Source: Nostoc sp. FACHB-892
GTDB lineage: Bacteria; Cyanobacteriota; Cyanobacteriia; Cyanobacteriales; Nostocaceae
Direction: 5' to 3'
Assembly (NCBI RefSeq): GCF_014698795.1
Contig: NZ_JACJTR010000040.1
Span: 1-56,580, forward strand
DNA: 56,580 nt
A program made the position numbers and the translations under genes. Of this stretch, positions 8,845-17,552 are shown piece after piece (position 1 is the stretch's first letter; each line of letters starts with the position of its first letter). Below the pieces are notes generated by a model. It was not told the DNA's origin. It saw only the letters and a list, made by a program, of their open reading frames with translations, and searched no databases.

Positions 8845-11646
8845 ATGCTCAAACAAGACAATACATCTGTAAGTCAATCTTCATACCCTCGCTTAACTAG
8901 AAGCCTAAATGCTGTTGAAAGCTGGGGCTTCGGTTTGACAGCTCATATCTCATGGGTAGCATTAGTTCCTGCAATTCATGCTGCTCTTGGTTCACAAGCT
9001 ATTTTTGTTTGGATACCTGCTGTCATTGTCGGGATGCTGATTAACTATCAGGTCAAGCGTTTAGGAATGCATTTTATTAATGTGGCAGGAGGAACGCCTA
9101 ACTATGTCAGCCATCTGCTCAAACGCTACCCTGGACTAGCTCGCTATGCTGCAATTGGATACCTTCTGAACTGGATTTCTTACTTATCAGTTAATACTCT
9201 CGTTCTCACTGATTTAATTAGAGTGAATTTAGAATCGCTAGGCATTGCCTGTCCTAAATTATTTTTGGACATTGGCTTTACACTACTGCCGTTTGTAGTG
9301 GCGTTTAGTGGTACTCGTGCGCTGAGTATTTTACATTTATTTTTTGCGATTCCAGCTTTTGGACTACTAACTACCTTTTGTGTACAAGGTCTTGGCTGGT
9401 TAACTTTCTCTAGTGCTAGCCCTGGGTTTTTTCCTAACAGTTGGTCATCTTTGAGCTTCGTGGATTGGGCAAAGTGGTTCTTTTTCGTTTCCTACGCTAC
9501 TTATAGTTGTGAAACGGCTTCTTCCTTTGTCGCAGATAGCCGTCATCCCAAGCAAACGCTGCGCTTTCTGGATATTGCTGCTTGGATGATGCCACCTATT
9601 TTTATCGGCGGGTCTTGGGTGATGATGCGGTTAGCAACAGCCCCAGGTCTGGATGATAATGCTTTTTTGAATCTTGTGGCGGCTTCTAAACCCTTTTGGG
9701 GAAGCTGGGCCCCAATAAATATCACCTTTCTATTGGTGTCTGCTTCTTTGTTAGGTTCTGCAACAGTAGTTTCTAATTGCCCGAGAATTTTGTATCAACT
9801 TGCCTTAGATAACCATATTTCACCAGTCTTTTCTGCTGTGTCGCGTCGGGGCGTGTTTGTGCCTGCTCTGAGCTTAACTTTGGTGCTTTGCTGCCTTTAT
9901 CTGATTTGGGCAAATGTAACCCAAATTGTCGCAGTGGGAAATATCGGTTGGTTTGCCTCCTTTATGTTGTTGCATTTAGGGCTTTGGTTGGGGCGCAATC
10001 GTCCAGAAGTTTTGTTTCCTCGAATATCTTTGGGCATTCTGCTGTTAGAAATTGTGGTTTTATTGATAGGGGGGGTTGCCTGGGGTTGGATAAATTTCCT
10101 GATTGGTCTAGTATTTCCGATTGGGATTATCGGAATTGATGCGCTAATCCGCCACGTTAAGTTCCCGCCTTTTCATTTAAGTTGGTGGAGGCGACATTAC
10201 CGCACACGCTCTTCGGTAATTATTAAGGATTCTGTCATACTCCAGGTAAGCATCCTAATTATTTTAATATGCAGTGCAGTCACAACGGGCTGGTTATTTG
10301 GTGCTAACCTTAACACGGCGACAAAAGCTACGGATGAAAATCTATTCGTTGTGTTGCTGATGACAGTGGCATTTATAGGAGTAGCTATAGCCTGTTGGAC
10401 AACCTTACCCCAAGTAGTAGCCATTGCAGAGGCACGAGAAGCTGCCGAACACCTGTTTACTGTTGCCCAGGATGGTATTTTGGTCTTGGATGAGCAGGGT
10501 AGTATCAGGCAAGCAAACCCAGCAACTGAATCTATTTTTGATATCAAACCATTTGAGTTACTAGGAAATCACCTTAGCAAATGGATATATGGATTTCCTG
10601 ACTATCCACAGCAATGGACGAAGCGAAGTGAACACACTCTGTTCCACAAAGCTGGTGTCCAAACTTTGGAAATTTCTATTTCCGACCGACCGCATCAAGA
10701 TTTTCAAGAATATGTCGTTATTCTCCACGACATTACTAAACGCAAACAAGCAGAGGAAAGATTACGAAAATCACAAGCACAATTACAACAAGAAGCAAAG
10801 TTGCTAGCATCGCAATTGGTGCAGAGTGAAAAAATGTCTAGTTTGGGGCAGTTAGTGGCAGGTGTAGCTCACGAAATCAATAACCCCGTGAATTTTATCT
10901 ATGGTAATTTAACCCCTGCCAATCAGTATACCCAAGATTTACTTGAACTGCTGCAACTATACCAGCAATACTATCCTAACCCAGTAGCCCAAATCCAAAA
11001 CCAAGCACAAGCCATAGATATTGATTTCTTAATAGAAGACCTACCAAAATTACTAACTTCTATGAGAATTGGTGCTGAAAGAATTACAGAAATTGTACAA
11101 TCTTTACGTAACTTTTCCCGCCTAGATCAGGCAGACATGAAGGCGGTAAACATTCACGAGGGTATTGATAGTACCTTAATGCTCCTAGAGCATCGCCTCA
11201 AAGCTACAGCTAATTATCCAGCGATTAGACTCATCAAGAAATACAGCAATTTACCGTTGGTAGAATGTTACCCTGGACAACTCAATCAGGTGTTTATGAA
11301 TATTCTTGCAAATGCAATCGATGCTTTAGAAGAATCGATAGTCGCTGAAAAAAACATTAATATTCTCCAGATTTGCATTTGTACTAGTTTCATTGCTGAC
11401 CAGCAATTAGTAATTATTTCTATTGCTGATAATGGTTGTGGTATCCCGGAAAATATTCAAAAGCAACTGTTTGACCCCTTTTTTACCACAAAACCAGTCG
11501 GGAAAGGCACAGGCTTAGGCTTATCTATTAGTTACCAAATAATTACTCAAAAACATCAGGGAACATTAGAATGTATTTCCTCTCCTAATAAAGGTACAGA
11601 ATTTATAATTACAATTCCCCTAAAGCATTCATTAAAAACAAAATGA
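8845..11646 (+). CDS. APC-type transporter fused to PAS and histidine kinase
   Basis: About 933 residues. The first ~430 are highly hydrophobic with ~12 membrane segments and fit an amino acid/polyamine/organocation permease. After a further pair of membrane helices (~460-520) comes a PAS domain (~533-628: AEHLFTVAQDGILVLDEQG ... VVILHDITKRK) and a coiled coil. The kinase core has the phospho-acceptor His near 675 in GVAHEINNPVNF, the N box (NILANAIDALEE), the G1 box (IADNGCGIP) and the G2 box (GKGTGLGLSI). It is thus a membrane sensor kinase whose input is a transporter-like domain, as in CbrA-type proteins with another transporter fold. I chose ATG 8845 over an upstream TTG at 8836. Placement after histidine decarboxylase suggests histidine, histamine or a related amine as signal. 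No response regulator is adjacent. Confidence 0.85.
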   Translation: MLKQDNTSVSQSSYPRLTRSLNAVESWGFGLTAHISWVALVPAIHAALGSQAIFVWIPAVIVGMLINYQVKRLGMHFINVAGGTPNYVSHLLKRYPGLARYAAIGYLLNWISYLSVNTLVLTDLIRVNLESLGIACPKLFLDIGFTLLPFVVAFSGTRALSILHLFFAIPAFGLLTTFCVQGLGWLTFSSASPGFFPNSWSSLSFVDWAKWFFFVSYATYSCETASSFVADSRHPKQTLRFLDIAAWMMPPIFIGGSWVMMRLATAPGLDDNAFLNLVAASKPFWGSWAPINITFLLVSASLLGSATVVSNCPRILYQLALDNHISPVFSAVSRRGVFVPALSLTLVLCCLYLIWANVTQIVAVGNIGWFASFMLLHLGLWLGRNRPEVLFPRISLGILLLEIVVLLIGGVAWGWINFLIGLVFPIGIIGIDALIRHVKFPPFHLSWWRRHYRTRSSVIIKDSVILQVSILIILICSAVTTGWLFGANLNTATKATDENLFVVLLMTVAFIGVAIACWTTLPQVVAIAEAREAAEHLFTVAQDGILVLDEQGSIRQANPATESIFDIKPFELLGNHLSKWIYGFPDYPQQWTKRSEHTLFHKAGVQTLEISISDRPHQDFQEYVVILHDITKRKQAEERLRKSQAQLQQEAKLLASQLVQSEKMSSLGQLVAGVAHEINNPVNFIYGNLTPANQYTQDLLELLQLYQQYYPNPVAQIQNQAQAIDIDFLIEDLPKLLTSMRIGAERITEIVQSLRNFSRLDQADMKAVNIHEGIDSTLMLLEHRLKATANYPAIRLIKKYSNLPLVECYPGQLNQVFMNILANAIDALEESIVAEKNINILQICICTSFIADQQLVIISIADNGCGIPENIQKQLFDPFFTTKPVGKGTGLGLSISYQIITQKHQGTLECISSPNKGTEFIITIPLKHSLKTK

Positions 11647-11697
11647 GTGAAGAAGGCAGTTATGCTGAAGGCAGAGGGCAGAAAGTTTGCAATTAGT

Positions 11698-11980
11698 TTA
11701 GGTTCTTGTCAGCTTTTGGTGATCAATAGTGGGCTGGTTTAGGCATCTATGCTGAGGGCAGAGGGCAGAAGGAAAAAAGAAGAAAGAAGAAAACTACAGA
11801 AATTTCTGCGCTACAAGGGTTACAGAACCTCTACATCACAAGAAAAGTCAACAGCCTAGGATCTGGGTCTTTATCACAAGTTCTACGACGATAGGCAAAA
11901 TCTTAAAACCCTTCTGCCTCCTGCCTTCTGCCTTAAAACGCGTAACCTTTCATCATCACCAAAAGTGGACAAGAACCTTA
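11698..11980. mobile_element. MITE-like element with 26-bp imperfect inverted repeats
   Basis: The left end 11698-11723 (ggttcttgtc..cttttggtgat) matches the reverse complement of the right end 11955-11980 at 23 of 26 positions. The 10-mer ttagtttagg occurs at both borders (11693-11702 and 11978-11987), as a target duplication overlapping the ends would give. The ~230-bp interior has no ORF. It contains inverted 'gaaggcagagggcagaa' / 'ctcctgccttctgcc' repeats. The structure fits a non-autonomous element moved by a transposase encoded elsewhere. Confidence 0.6.
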
Positions 11981-12353
11981 GTTTAGGTCTGTTCGCGCAG
12001 CGTTTGGCAGAGAAGCCTACACTAATTGCAAGACACCAAATCAAATATTTTGGTGTGGGGCTTCAACCCTTACTCCAAACTCCTGGAGACGCTGCGCGTA
12101 GCAAGATCCTCGTAGGGGTACAGTCCTGGCAGAGAGTAGGAATCAGAATTCCCTTCTGATTACTGAGTCGATTCTACTAAAATTTTCCAGCAAAATTTTA
12201 ATTTTGAAGCAAAACAAGGGAACTCTAGGTAAGAGTTGATTATTGTTGCGTCTAGTATGATTATGGCTTCTCAGAATCAAGGCTCAGATTTGCCACCAGT
12301 TTCCTTCCAGCGATGTCGTCATTGAGCCAAACTTCCAAAGATGGTTCTTGAGG
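11981..12353. other. Intergenic with repeats
   Basis: No supported gene. Features seen are an 11-bp outer inverted repeat (ttgcaattagt at 11687-11697 and actaattgcaa at 12021-12031), a hairpin ACACCAAA/TTTTGGTGT around 12034-12057, and cyanobacterial repeats near 11990-12015 and 12085-12110 (gcgcagcg, gacgctgcgcgtagc). A 64-codon open frame here is built largely from these repeats and is not convincing. Confidence 0.5.
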
Positions 12354-12461
12354 ATAACTAATGGTACGAGTATTAGCAACAAAATTAAATATGGCTATGC
12401 TCTTGCCCTAAGCATGGGAATTTTTATAACCACTATTGGCCTAATTTCAGGAGACTATTAA
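12354..12461 (+). pseudogene. N-terminal scrap of a membrane sensor kinase
   Basis: In frame from ~12354 the DNA reads GTSISNKIKYGYALALSMG then IFITTIGLISGDY and a stop at 12459-12461. This looks like the first membrane helix of a cyanobacterial sensor histidine kinase, which typically begins with a basic stretch and YGYALAL. Nothing downstream continues it. It is a small relic, and the identification rests on a short stretch. Confidence 0.4.
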
Positions 12462-12579
12462 TGGTTGAAGTCCTAGCTATAAATCTTACTTTTTTACGAA
12501 AGATGTAAGTAGTTTTTATGATTTTTTTAAACTTTATACTAGGCTACTTATTAATTACCTTCAACTCTTATTAAAAATT

Positions 12580-14142
12580 ATGTTAAAGCCCGATCACTAC
12601 TTAGAAAAACCCAGGACTCAGCCTGTAGAATTACTACAAATAGAAACACTCAAAGCAGCAGATTCTCAGAGAATTGTTGCTATCACCGTTGAAAAAATCC
12701 GTCAATCTCTTGACTTAGAATATATTTTTCAGACAACCACTCAAGAAGTTAGGCAATTGTTCAACTCTGACCGTGTAATTTTATATCGTTTCAATCCAGA
12801 TTGGAGTGGAAAAGTTGTCTCTGAATCTTTAGCACAAGGGTGGTTGCCTCTAATTGGGCAGCAAGCGCATCAACCACAATTAGTAGAAAATATCAGTGAA
12901 TGTAGCTTGAAAAATTTATCTATTCCTCCAATTGTAGATACTTATTTACAAGATACACAGGGAGGGCGCTTTTCTCAAAATGAAACTTATCGCGTTTGTG
13001 ACGATGTTTACAGTGCTGGCTTTAGTAAGTGCTATCTGAAAATTTTAGAGCAATGCCAGGCAAGAGCTTACGTGATTGCTGCTATTTATCAAAGTCAACA
13101 ACTTTGGGGACTGCTAGCAGTTTACCAAAACGATGCACCTCGAAAATGGCAAACAGATGAAGTATATATACTTAGCCAAATTGCTTCTCAGCTAGGTGTA
13201 GCATTACAGCAAGCAGAATTACTCAAACAAACTCAAAGTCAGAAAGAAGAACTCGCCACAACTCTCAAAAACTTACAGCAGGCTCAAGCTCAGTTAATTC
13301 AAAATGAGAAAATGGTCAGTTTGGGGCAATTAGTAGCTGGAATTGCCCATGAAATCAACAACCCAGTTAGCTTTATTTACGGCAATCTCAAATCGGCTGA
13401 TGAATACACCCAAAATTTATTTTCACTATTAGATATTTACCAAAGCCATTATCCCCAATCAATCAAGGCAATTGAGGAGTTTACAAATCTCATTGAACTA
13501 GATTTTTTAAGGTCAGACTTTCCCAAATTATTCAAATCGATGCTCATGGGGGCAGAGCGGATTCGAGATATTGTTCTTTCCCTGCGGACTTTCTCACGCT
13601 TAGACGAGGCTTCAATGAAAGCAGTTGATATTCATGAGGGAATTGATAGTACGATAATGCTTGTCCAAAGCCGCCTCAACTCTGCTAACAAGCACCTGCA
13701 AATTGAGGTGATCAAAGAATACGGTAAGCTCCCTTTAGTTGAATGTTATCCTGGGCAGTTAAACCAAGTATTTCTGAATATTTTAGTGAATGCACTCGAT
13801 GCTTTAGAAGATTCAGCCCTTAGAGGTCGATGGACAACAAAAAAATTCAATATAATCGATAATCCCCGAATTTATATCCGCACCCAATTACTGGAACCAG
13901 ATCAAGTCACTATTAGCATTGCCGACAATGGACTAGGAATACCATCCGATACTTTAAAACAAATATTTAATCCCTTTTTTACCACCAAGACTGTTGGACA
14001 AGGTACAGGGATGGGACTGGCTATTAGTTACCAAATTATCACACAAAAACATGGCGGTTCTTTAGAATGCATTTCCCAACCAGGAGTTGGTGCTGAGTTT
14101 ATTATTCGTATTCCCCTTCGCCAACTTGTGTCAAATTTCTAG
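12580..14142 (+). CDS. GAF-domain histidine kinase
   Basis: 520 residues with no membrane helix, so cytoplasmic. A phytochrome-type GAF domain spans ~35-215 (SDRVILYRFNPDWSG, then QARAYVIAAIYQSQQLWGLLAVYQ). In the loop where phytochromes and cyanobacteriochromes carry the bilin-linking Cys there is SKCYLKIL, with Cys near 150 but Tyr in place of the usual His. A coiled coil leads to the kinase core: acceptor His near 255 in GIAHEINNPVSF, N box NILVNALDALED, G1 IADNGLGIP, G2 GQGTGMGLAI. The kinase half closely resembles that of the transporter-kinase upstream (both have SRLD..MKAV.IHEGIDST and LPLVECYPGQLNQV). Whether it binds a bilin is open. No cognate regulator is adjacent; the broken receiver at 14530-14839 is a possible lost partner. 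Confidence 0.85.
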   Translation: MLKPDHYLEKPRTQPVELLQIETLKAADSQRIVAITVEKIRQSLDLEYIFQTTTQEVRQLFNSDRVILYRFNPDWSGKVVSESLAQGWLPLIGQQAHQPQLVENISECSLKNLSIPPIVDTYLQDTQGGRFSQNETYRVCDDVYSAGFSKCYLKILEQCQARAYVIAAIYQSQQLWGLLAVYQNDAPRKWQTDEVYILSQIASQLGVALQQAELLKQTQSQKEELATTLKNLQQAQAQLIQNEKMVSLGQLVAGIAHEINNPVSFIYGNLKSADEYTQNLFSLLDIYQSHYPQSIKAIEEFTNLIELDFLRSDFPKLFKSMLMGAERIRDIVLSLRTFSRLDEASMKAVDIHEGIDSTIMLVQSRLNSANKHLQIEVIKEYGKLPLVECYPGQLNQVFLNILVNALDALEDSALRGRWTTKKFNIIDNPRIYIRTQLLEPDQVTISIADNGLGIPSDTLKQIFNPFFTTKTVGQGTGMGLAISYQIITQKHGGSLECISQPGVGAEFIIRIPLRQLVSNF

Positions 14143-14292
14143 TAGGTTGGCAGCACCCGAAACAAGGATTTGTTTCTCTAGAAAAGTTTATTCCTATAGC
14201 TGAAGAAAATCCGCTGATTGTTCCTATCGGTCACTGATTAATGCGTGAAGCTTGCCGTCAACTTCAACTAAATTTGATTTACAACAGCTTTC
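14142..14292 (+). pseudogene. Relic of an EAL-domain (c-di-GMP phosphodiesterase) protein
   Basis: Starting at the kinase stop codon the frame reads WQHPKQGFVSLEKFIPIAEE, then PLIVPIGH, a TGA, and LMREACRQLQ. This is the conserved start of EAL domains (RW.HP..G...P..FI..AE..GLI..IG.WVL.EAC). The TGA falls where the family has Trp. The EAL signature itself and the catalytic residues are absent. It is only a fragment, perhaps left after a fusion or deletion event behind the kinase. Confidence 0.55.
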
Positions 14293-14529
14293 AAACGCTT
14301 AAAGCGCTGTATTCTCTTATGACCGCTGTACAAGTGCTGCAAATCTTGCCTACAGCAATCCCATGAAGCACTGTATGAGGGCAATCACTCCAAAACCTAC
14401 TCTCATCACTGTCGCTATCTCCTGATATTCCTTAACAGCATAGGTTATATTCGTGCATTGCTCCTAGAACTGGTCAATGGCAGCGATCACAACCCAAGTT
14501 TAAATAAAGTGATCTTTATAAGCGGATTA
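14293..14529. other. Intergenic, no gene seen
   Basis: About 240 bases between the EAL relic and the broken receiver. No ORF, repeat or RNA gene is recognisable. Confidence 0.4.
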
Positions 14530-14839
14530 TTAGGATTTTCTGTCTAAAATTGCTTGAACCTTAGCAGTTACTATATCAGGGTCAATCGGCTTATTGATGA
14601 ACCCATCTATCTTTATATCAAGAGCTTTATCAGCATCATCTTCATCAAAACTTGTCACCAGCAAAATCGGAATAAATTTTAGATTCCAGAAAAGTAAGTG
14701 CTGCTGCTCCCAAATCGACAGTTTCAACTTCATAACCCTCCATTTCTAAAATAGTTTGAAGGAAAAAGCAGTTATCAGCAATATCATCACAAACTAAAAT
14801 CAGCTTATTAGTATTATTTCGTTTGATTTCCTTTTCCAT
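14530..14839 (-). pseudogene. Response-regulator receiver with internal deletion removing the phospho-Asp
   Basis: The N-terminal part (KLILVCDDIADNCFFLQTIL, ending GAAALTFLESK) has the acidic pair of a receiver domain. The C-terminal part (FIPILLVTSFDEDDADKALD, then GFINKPIDPDIV) has the beta-4 Thr/Ser region and the conserved Lys-Pro. These two parts lie in different frames and join directly. The segment between them, which in receivers carries the phosphorylated Asp (the D-[VI]-MMP region) and is ~30 residues long, is missing. The gene therefore has a frame-changing deletion of roughly 90 bp near 14685-14690 and cannot make a phosphorylatable receiver. Confidence 0.75.
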
Positions 14840-15210
14840 TTTTATCTTTAAATGAAGGCTAAACTGCTATTTAATCATTTATAGTTAAACAAAGAATTTT
14901 TTTCGTCCTGCTTTGGTGCGAAGATATCTATATCTATAATCTTGTCGGACATAAGAAATTGCCCTCCTCAGCTATCTAGATAACTAGCGGATTGACTGGC
15001 CTGGCCCTATTACCCGCATTTTGCACAAGCTTGAGGGAAGGGGTAGAAGGGCAGAGGGAAAAGAATTTATACAAAAATTCTCCTCTGCTCCCTTGCTCCT
15101 CTGCTCAAGCAAAGGCTTTGAGCATCGATGACAAATCCGAGTATTAGAGGGTTATGAATTTAATTTAATCAGGTTAAATGTTTTTAGTCTTACTACTATA
15201 CGTAGGTAAA
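14840..15210. other. Intergenic with a purine/pyrimidine inverted repeat
   Basis: Around 15035-15105 there is an imperfect inverted arrangement (gggcagagggaaaagaattt ... aaaaattctcctctgctccc), a common type of small cyanobacterial hairpin. The remainder shows no gene. Confidence 0.45.
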
Positions 15211-15330
15211 TTAAAGATTTTCTCTCTTTTTTAGTATTTTTATTACTGTCGCCTGCTTTACATATAATTCGTTTGGTATGTAATATTCTTCAACTAAAGT
15301 TTTATAATTTACGCAAAAAGAACGAAAAAC
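15211..15330 (-). pseudogene. Short relic of an unidentified protein (copy 2)
   Basis: The minus strand reads FCVNYKTLVEEYYIPNELY then VKQATVI. This matches the relic at 905-1006 (FCQLSGKPKTLAVYHYIPNL, then LYVKPG) at the KTL....YIPN.LYVK core. The nucleotide changes include several silent ones in this frame. It overlaps the 5' part of the plus-strand ORF that begins at 15273, which argues against that upstream start. The parent family is not recognised. Confidence 0.3.
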
Positions 15331-15551
15331 TTTTAAAGCTGCACTACACAAGAGACTTCTTGGCATTTGTGGGAAAAGGGAAAGGGATTTTCTATGTAAC
15401 TGGAAAAGTTGGGGTTGTTTGTGGTCAAGAGCCACACTCAGAGGGTCAATCAAGCATACACTGGCTTATTCAAGTAGATTCAGATCAGGAAAATATTCTA
15501 GTGTCACTCAAGCGCAATGAATTTGAGGTGATTACCCCGAAATTAGAATAA
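15273..15551 (+). CDS. Small conserved-looking protein, start uncertain
   Basis: The frame allows 92 residues from a TTG. The part that looks coding begins around 15350 (DFLAFVGKGKGIFYVTGKVG) and runs to QVDSDQENILVSLKRNEFEV. It is a beta-rich, Gly-containing pattern that could be a small SH3-like or Tudor-like barrel. The first ~25 residues are Lys/Leu-rich, overlap a relic on the other strand and may not belong to the gene. TTG or GTG codons at 15360-15366 are possible alternative starts. It converges with the gene at 15554-15814, with 2 bases between stops. I cannot assign a function. Confidence 0.45.
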   Translation: MVCNILQLKFYNLRKKNEKLLKLHYTRDFLAFVGKGKGIFYVTGKVGVVCGQEPHSEGQSSIHWLIQVDSDQENILVSLKRNEFEVITPKLE

Positions 15552-15553
15552 CT

Positions 15554-15814
15554 TCAAGCTGTTGCCGATGGCTCCTCACCAATTCCCAGTTCCTTTTTAC
15601 TGCGCTTTAACTGTTTCCAAAGTTCCTTAATTTGCTGATAAGCATCTTCTGGCTCAAGCTTACCATTGGTTTCTAAACTAGTGATCATGCCAACTTTTTG
15701 AGCAAATTCTTGCAAGTTAGCATTGAACACTAAGTTTTCTGGTTTAACTTGTCCGTAGTAGCGACCACGAGGCAAAAGGAATTTATTTTTGTCTTCCTCA
15801 TGGAACTGATTCAT
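15554..15814 (-). CDS. Conserved small cyanobacterial protein
   Basis: 86 residues, hydrophilic, no membrane segment. The sequence begins MNQFHEEDKNKFLLPRGRYY, then VKPENLVFNANLQEFAQKVG and ends with a long Lys-rich helix (AYQQIKELWKQLKRSKKELG). I recognise this as a pattern widespread in cyanobacteria but of unknown role; it may be the DUF7219 family, though I am not sure of the number. A strong Shine-Dalgarno AAGGAGG (minus strand, 15822-15828) lies 7 bases before the ATG, so the start is secure and good expression is expected. No operon partner is evident. Confidence 0.75.
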   Translation of the reverse strand: MNQFHEEDKNKFLLPRGRYYGQVKPENLVFNANLQEFAQKVGMITSLETNGKLEPEDAYQQIKELWKQLKRSKKELGIGEEPSATA

Positions 15815-16421
15815 GACTTAACCTCCTTACTAATAAGTTTTCACCAATAATGTCAACCCAGTTTCAACTATCTCCTTAGCCAAATGGCTGACCTGACGGC
15901 AAGCTCGTTAAATAAAGTTATTGCGAAATCTTTCCAAGTGTCATTGTAAAACCTCGCTAATATCGTGTGCATTTTTGCTAAAAACTAAACAGCACCAGGT
16001 TTATAACCTATAGTGCTTAAATTACTTTTCTTTGATGAAATGTTTAAATTAAATAATTTAGACACTAGCTTAACATCGCTAATGCCATTTCAATAGAGTT
16101 ATTATTGCCGTCCGTTTTTAACAAACAGCTTAAACCTAGTTACTTGCTAAATGGCTCAGTAGTTTTTCTAAAATCAGTAATTTCATATTTAATAATTAAT
16201 AAGTAAAACTACATAGACGATCGCTTCCTGCGGAACGCTGCGCGAACGCTAACGCATTCCATTCTTTCAAATACGCTTCTGTTAGAGGTTTTGTTCTGCG
16301 GCCACTTTATCCTTTAAAAACGGTCACTTTATCTTTTAAGTGACATAAACCCTGTTTCGGCTGAACGAATCGCACCTTAAGTTATGATTCAAAGCACAAT
16401 TAACAAAAATGAATTCAAGGG
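15815..16421. other. Intergenic, no gene seen
   Basis: About 600 bases. It contains the ribosome-binding site and promoter region of the 86-residue protein, AT-rich DNA at 16010-16210, and one cyanobacterial repeat at 16218-16262 (cgatcgcttcctgcggaacg, with adjoining inverted bases). I find no coding sequence. Confidence 0.45.
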
Positions 16422-17261
16422 TTAAATCTGCTGAAAACGACCTGACAAATTTGCTACCATGACTATTAACTCCAGTGGATCAAATGGCTTGGACAAATAC
16501 ATTTGAAAGCCTGTCAGCAGTGCCCGCCTTCGGTCTTCTTCTTTGGCATAAGCACTCAAGGCGATCGCTGGCATTTTACCCCCTTTTTCTACTGGTAAAG
16601 CCCTGATTTTACGAATAAAGCTGTAGCCATCCTCCTCTGCCATACCAAGATCCGAAATCAGTATGTGTGGCATTCCCAACTCTAACGCTGACAATGCTTG
16701 GGCTACTGATGCTGCTTCACTCACCAAAGCACCATGTTGCTCCAAGATAAAAGCAACAAGCTCACGTCCATCAGCTTGATCATCAACAACTAATACTCGT
16801 AAACCGTTGAGTGAAATTTGATTCTCATCATTTCCAGAAATTGATTCTGCACCGTTAGAAATAGAAGAGATGCTCATAATAGGTAAGCGCACACTAAAGG
16901 TTGCTCCCAGCCCAAGCCCTGGACTATTGGCCTCTACTGTTCCCCCATGCATTTCCACTAAATGCCGGACAATTGCTAGCCCTAAGCCTAGTCCCCCATA
17001 GCTTCGGGTTGTACTTGCATCTGCCTGACGGAAACGCTCAAAAATGTAGGGCAAGAAGTCAGCTTTGATACCATTCCCCGTATCTTTGACCTGGAGAAGC
17101 GCCTCCGTACCCACAGCTTCCAAGCAAACCTCTATCCGTCCCCTAGAAGGTGTATATTTAATTGCATTAATCAGTAGATTCCACACTACTTGTTGTAAAC
17201 GACTAGCATCTCCACAAACAGAACTAGCGCACGGATCAAGCATACAGCGAATCGTAATATC
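16422..17261 (-). pseudogene. Hybrid sensor kinase, 5'-truncated (ATPase + receiver only)
   Basis: What remains is a HATPase domain and a receiver. The ATPase has SRLQQVVWNLLINAIKYTP (N box), VKDTGNGI (G1), FERFRQADASTTRSYGGLG (F box) and LGLAIVRHLVEMHGG (G2). The receiver (~145-270) has VLVVDDQADG, the phospho-Asp in ILISDLGMAEEDG, ALSAYA and the Lys of YLSKPFDP. The parts that normally precede it, PAS/GAF input and the HisKA domain with the phospho-acceptor His, are absent. In the upstream direction a TAG is met at the edge of a MITE-like element (17262-17473), so the element or a deletion next to it removed the 5' half. Any product from the internal ATG at 17243 could not autophosphorylate. 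Confidence 0.8.
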
Positions 17262-17473
17262 CTAGTGTGGTAAAACTTGCTAGAGATATTTTGGAAACCT
17301 AGAAAAATCGTTTTTGATTTACTTTCGCGCAAACGCAATTAAGCCTTTCGTTTCACCTCTCAAGTTAGTTTTGCCGCTCTAGCTTTTTCTTGCCAAGTTT
17401 TTGCACCATTATTTCCCTACAAGGTCAAGATTACAGGATTTCCACTCTTCTCTAGTAAGTTTTGCCACGCTAG
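17262..17473. mobile_element. MITE-like element with 25-bp inverted repeats
   Basis: The left end 17262-17286 (ctagtgtggtaaaacttgct, then agaga) matches the reverse complement of the right end 17449-17473 at 22 of 25 positions. A further related segment lies inside (17357-17382: caagttagttttgccgctct). The ends begin at a TA, which fits Tc1/IS630-type mobile elements that duplicate TA. There is no ORF in the ~160-bp interior. It lies exactly where the hybrid kinase gene stops being recognisable. Confidence 0.6.
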
Positions 17474-17552
17474 ATAAAAACTTTCATACACCCTCAACAA
17501 AATCAACGTTGGCATAACAAAACCGCAGATCCCATCATCCTGATAAGCAAGA

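Noticed and set aside
11965..12159. 64-codon frame after the MITE-like element
   Set aside because: It starts inside the element's right end and crosses two spacer repeats; composition is not protein-like.
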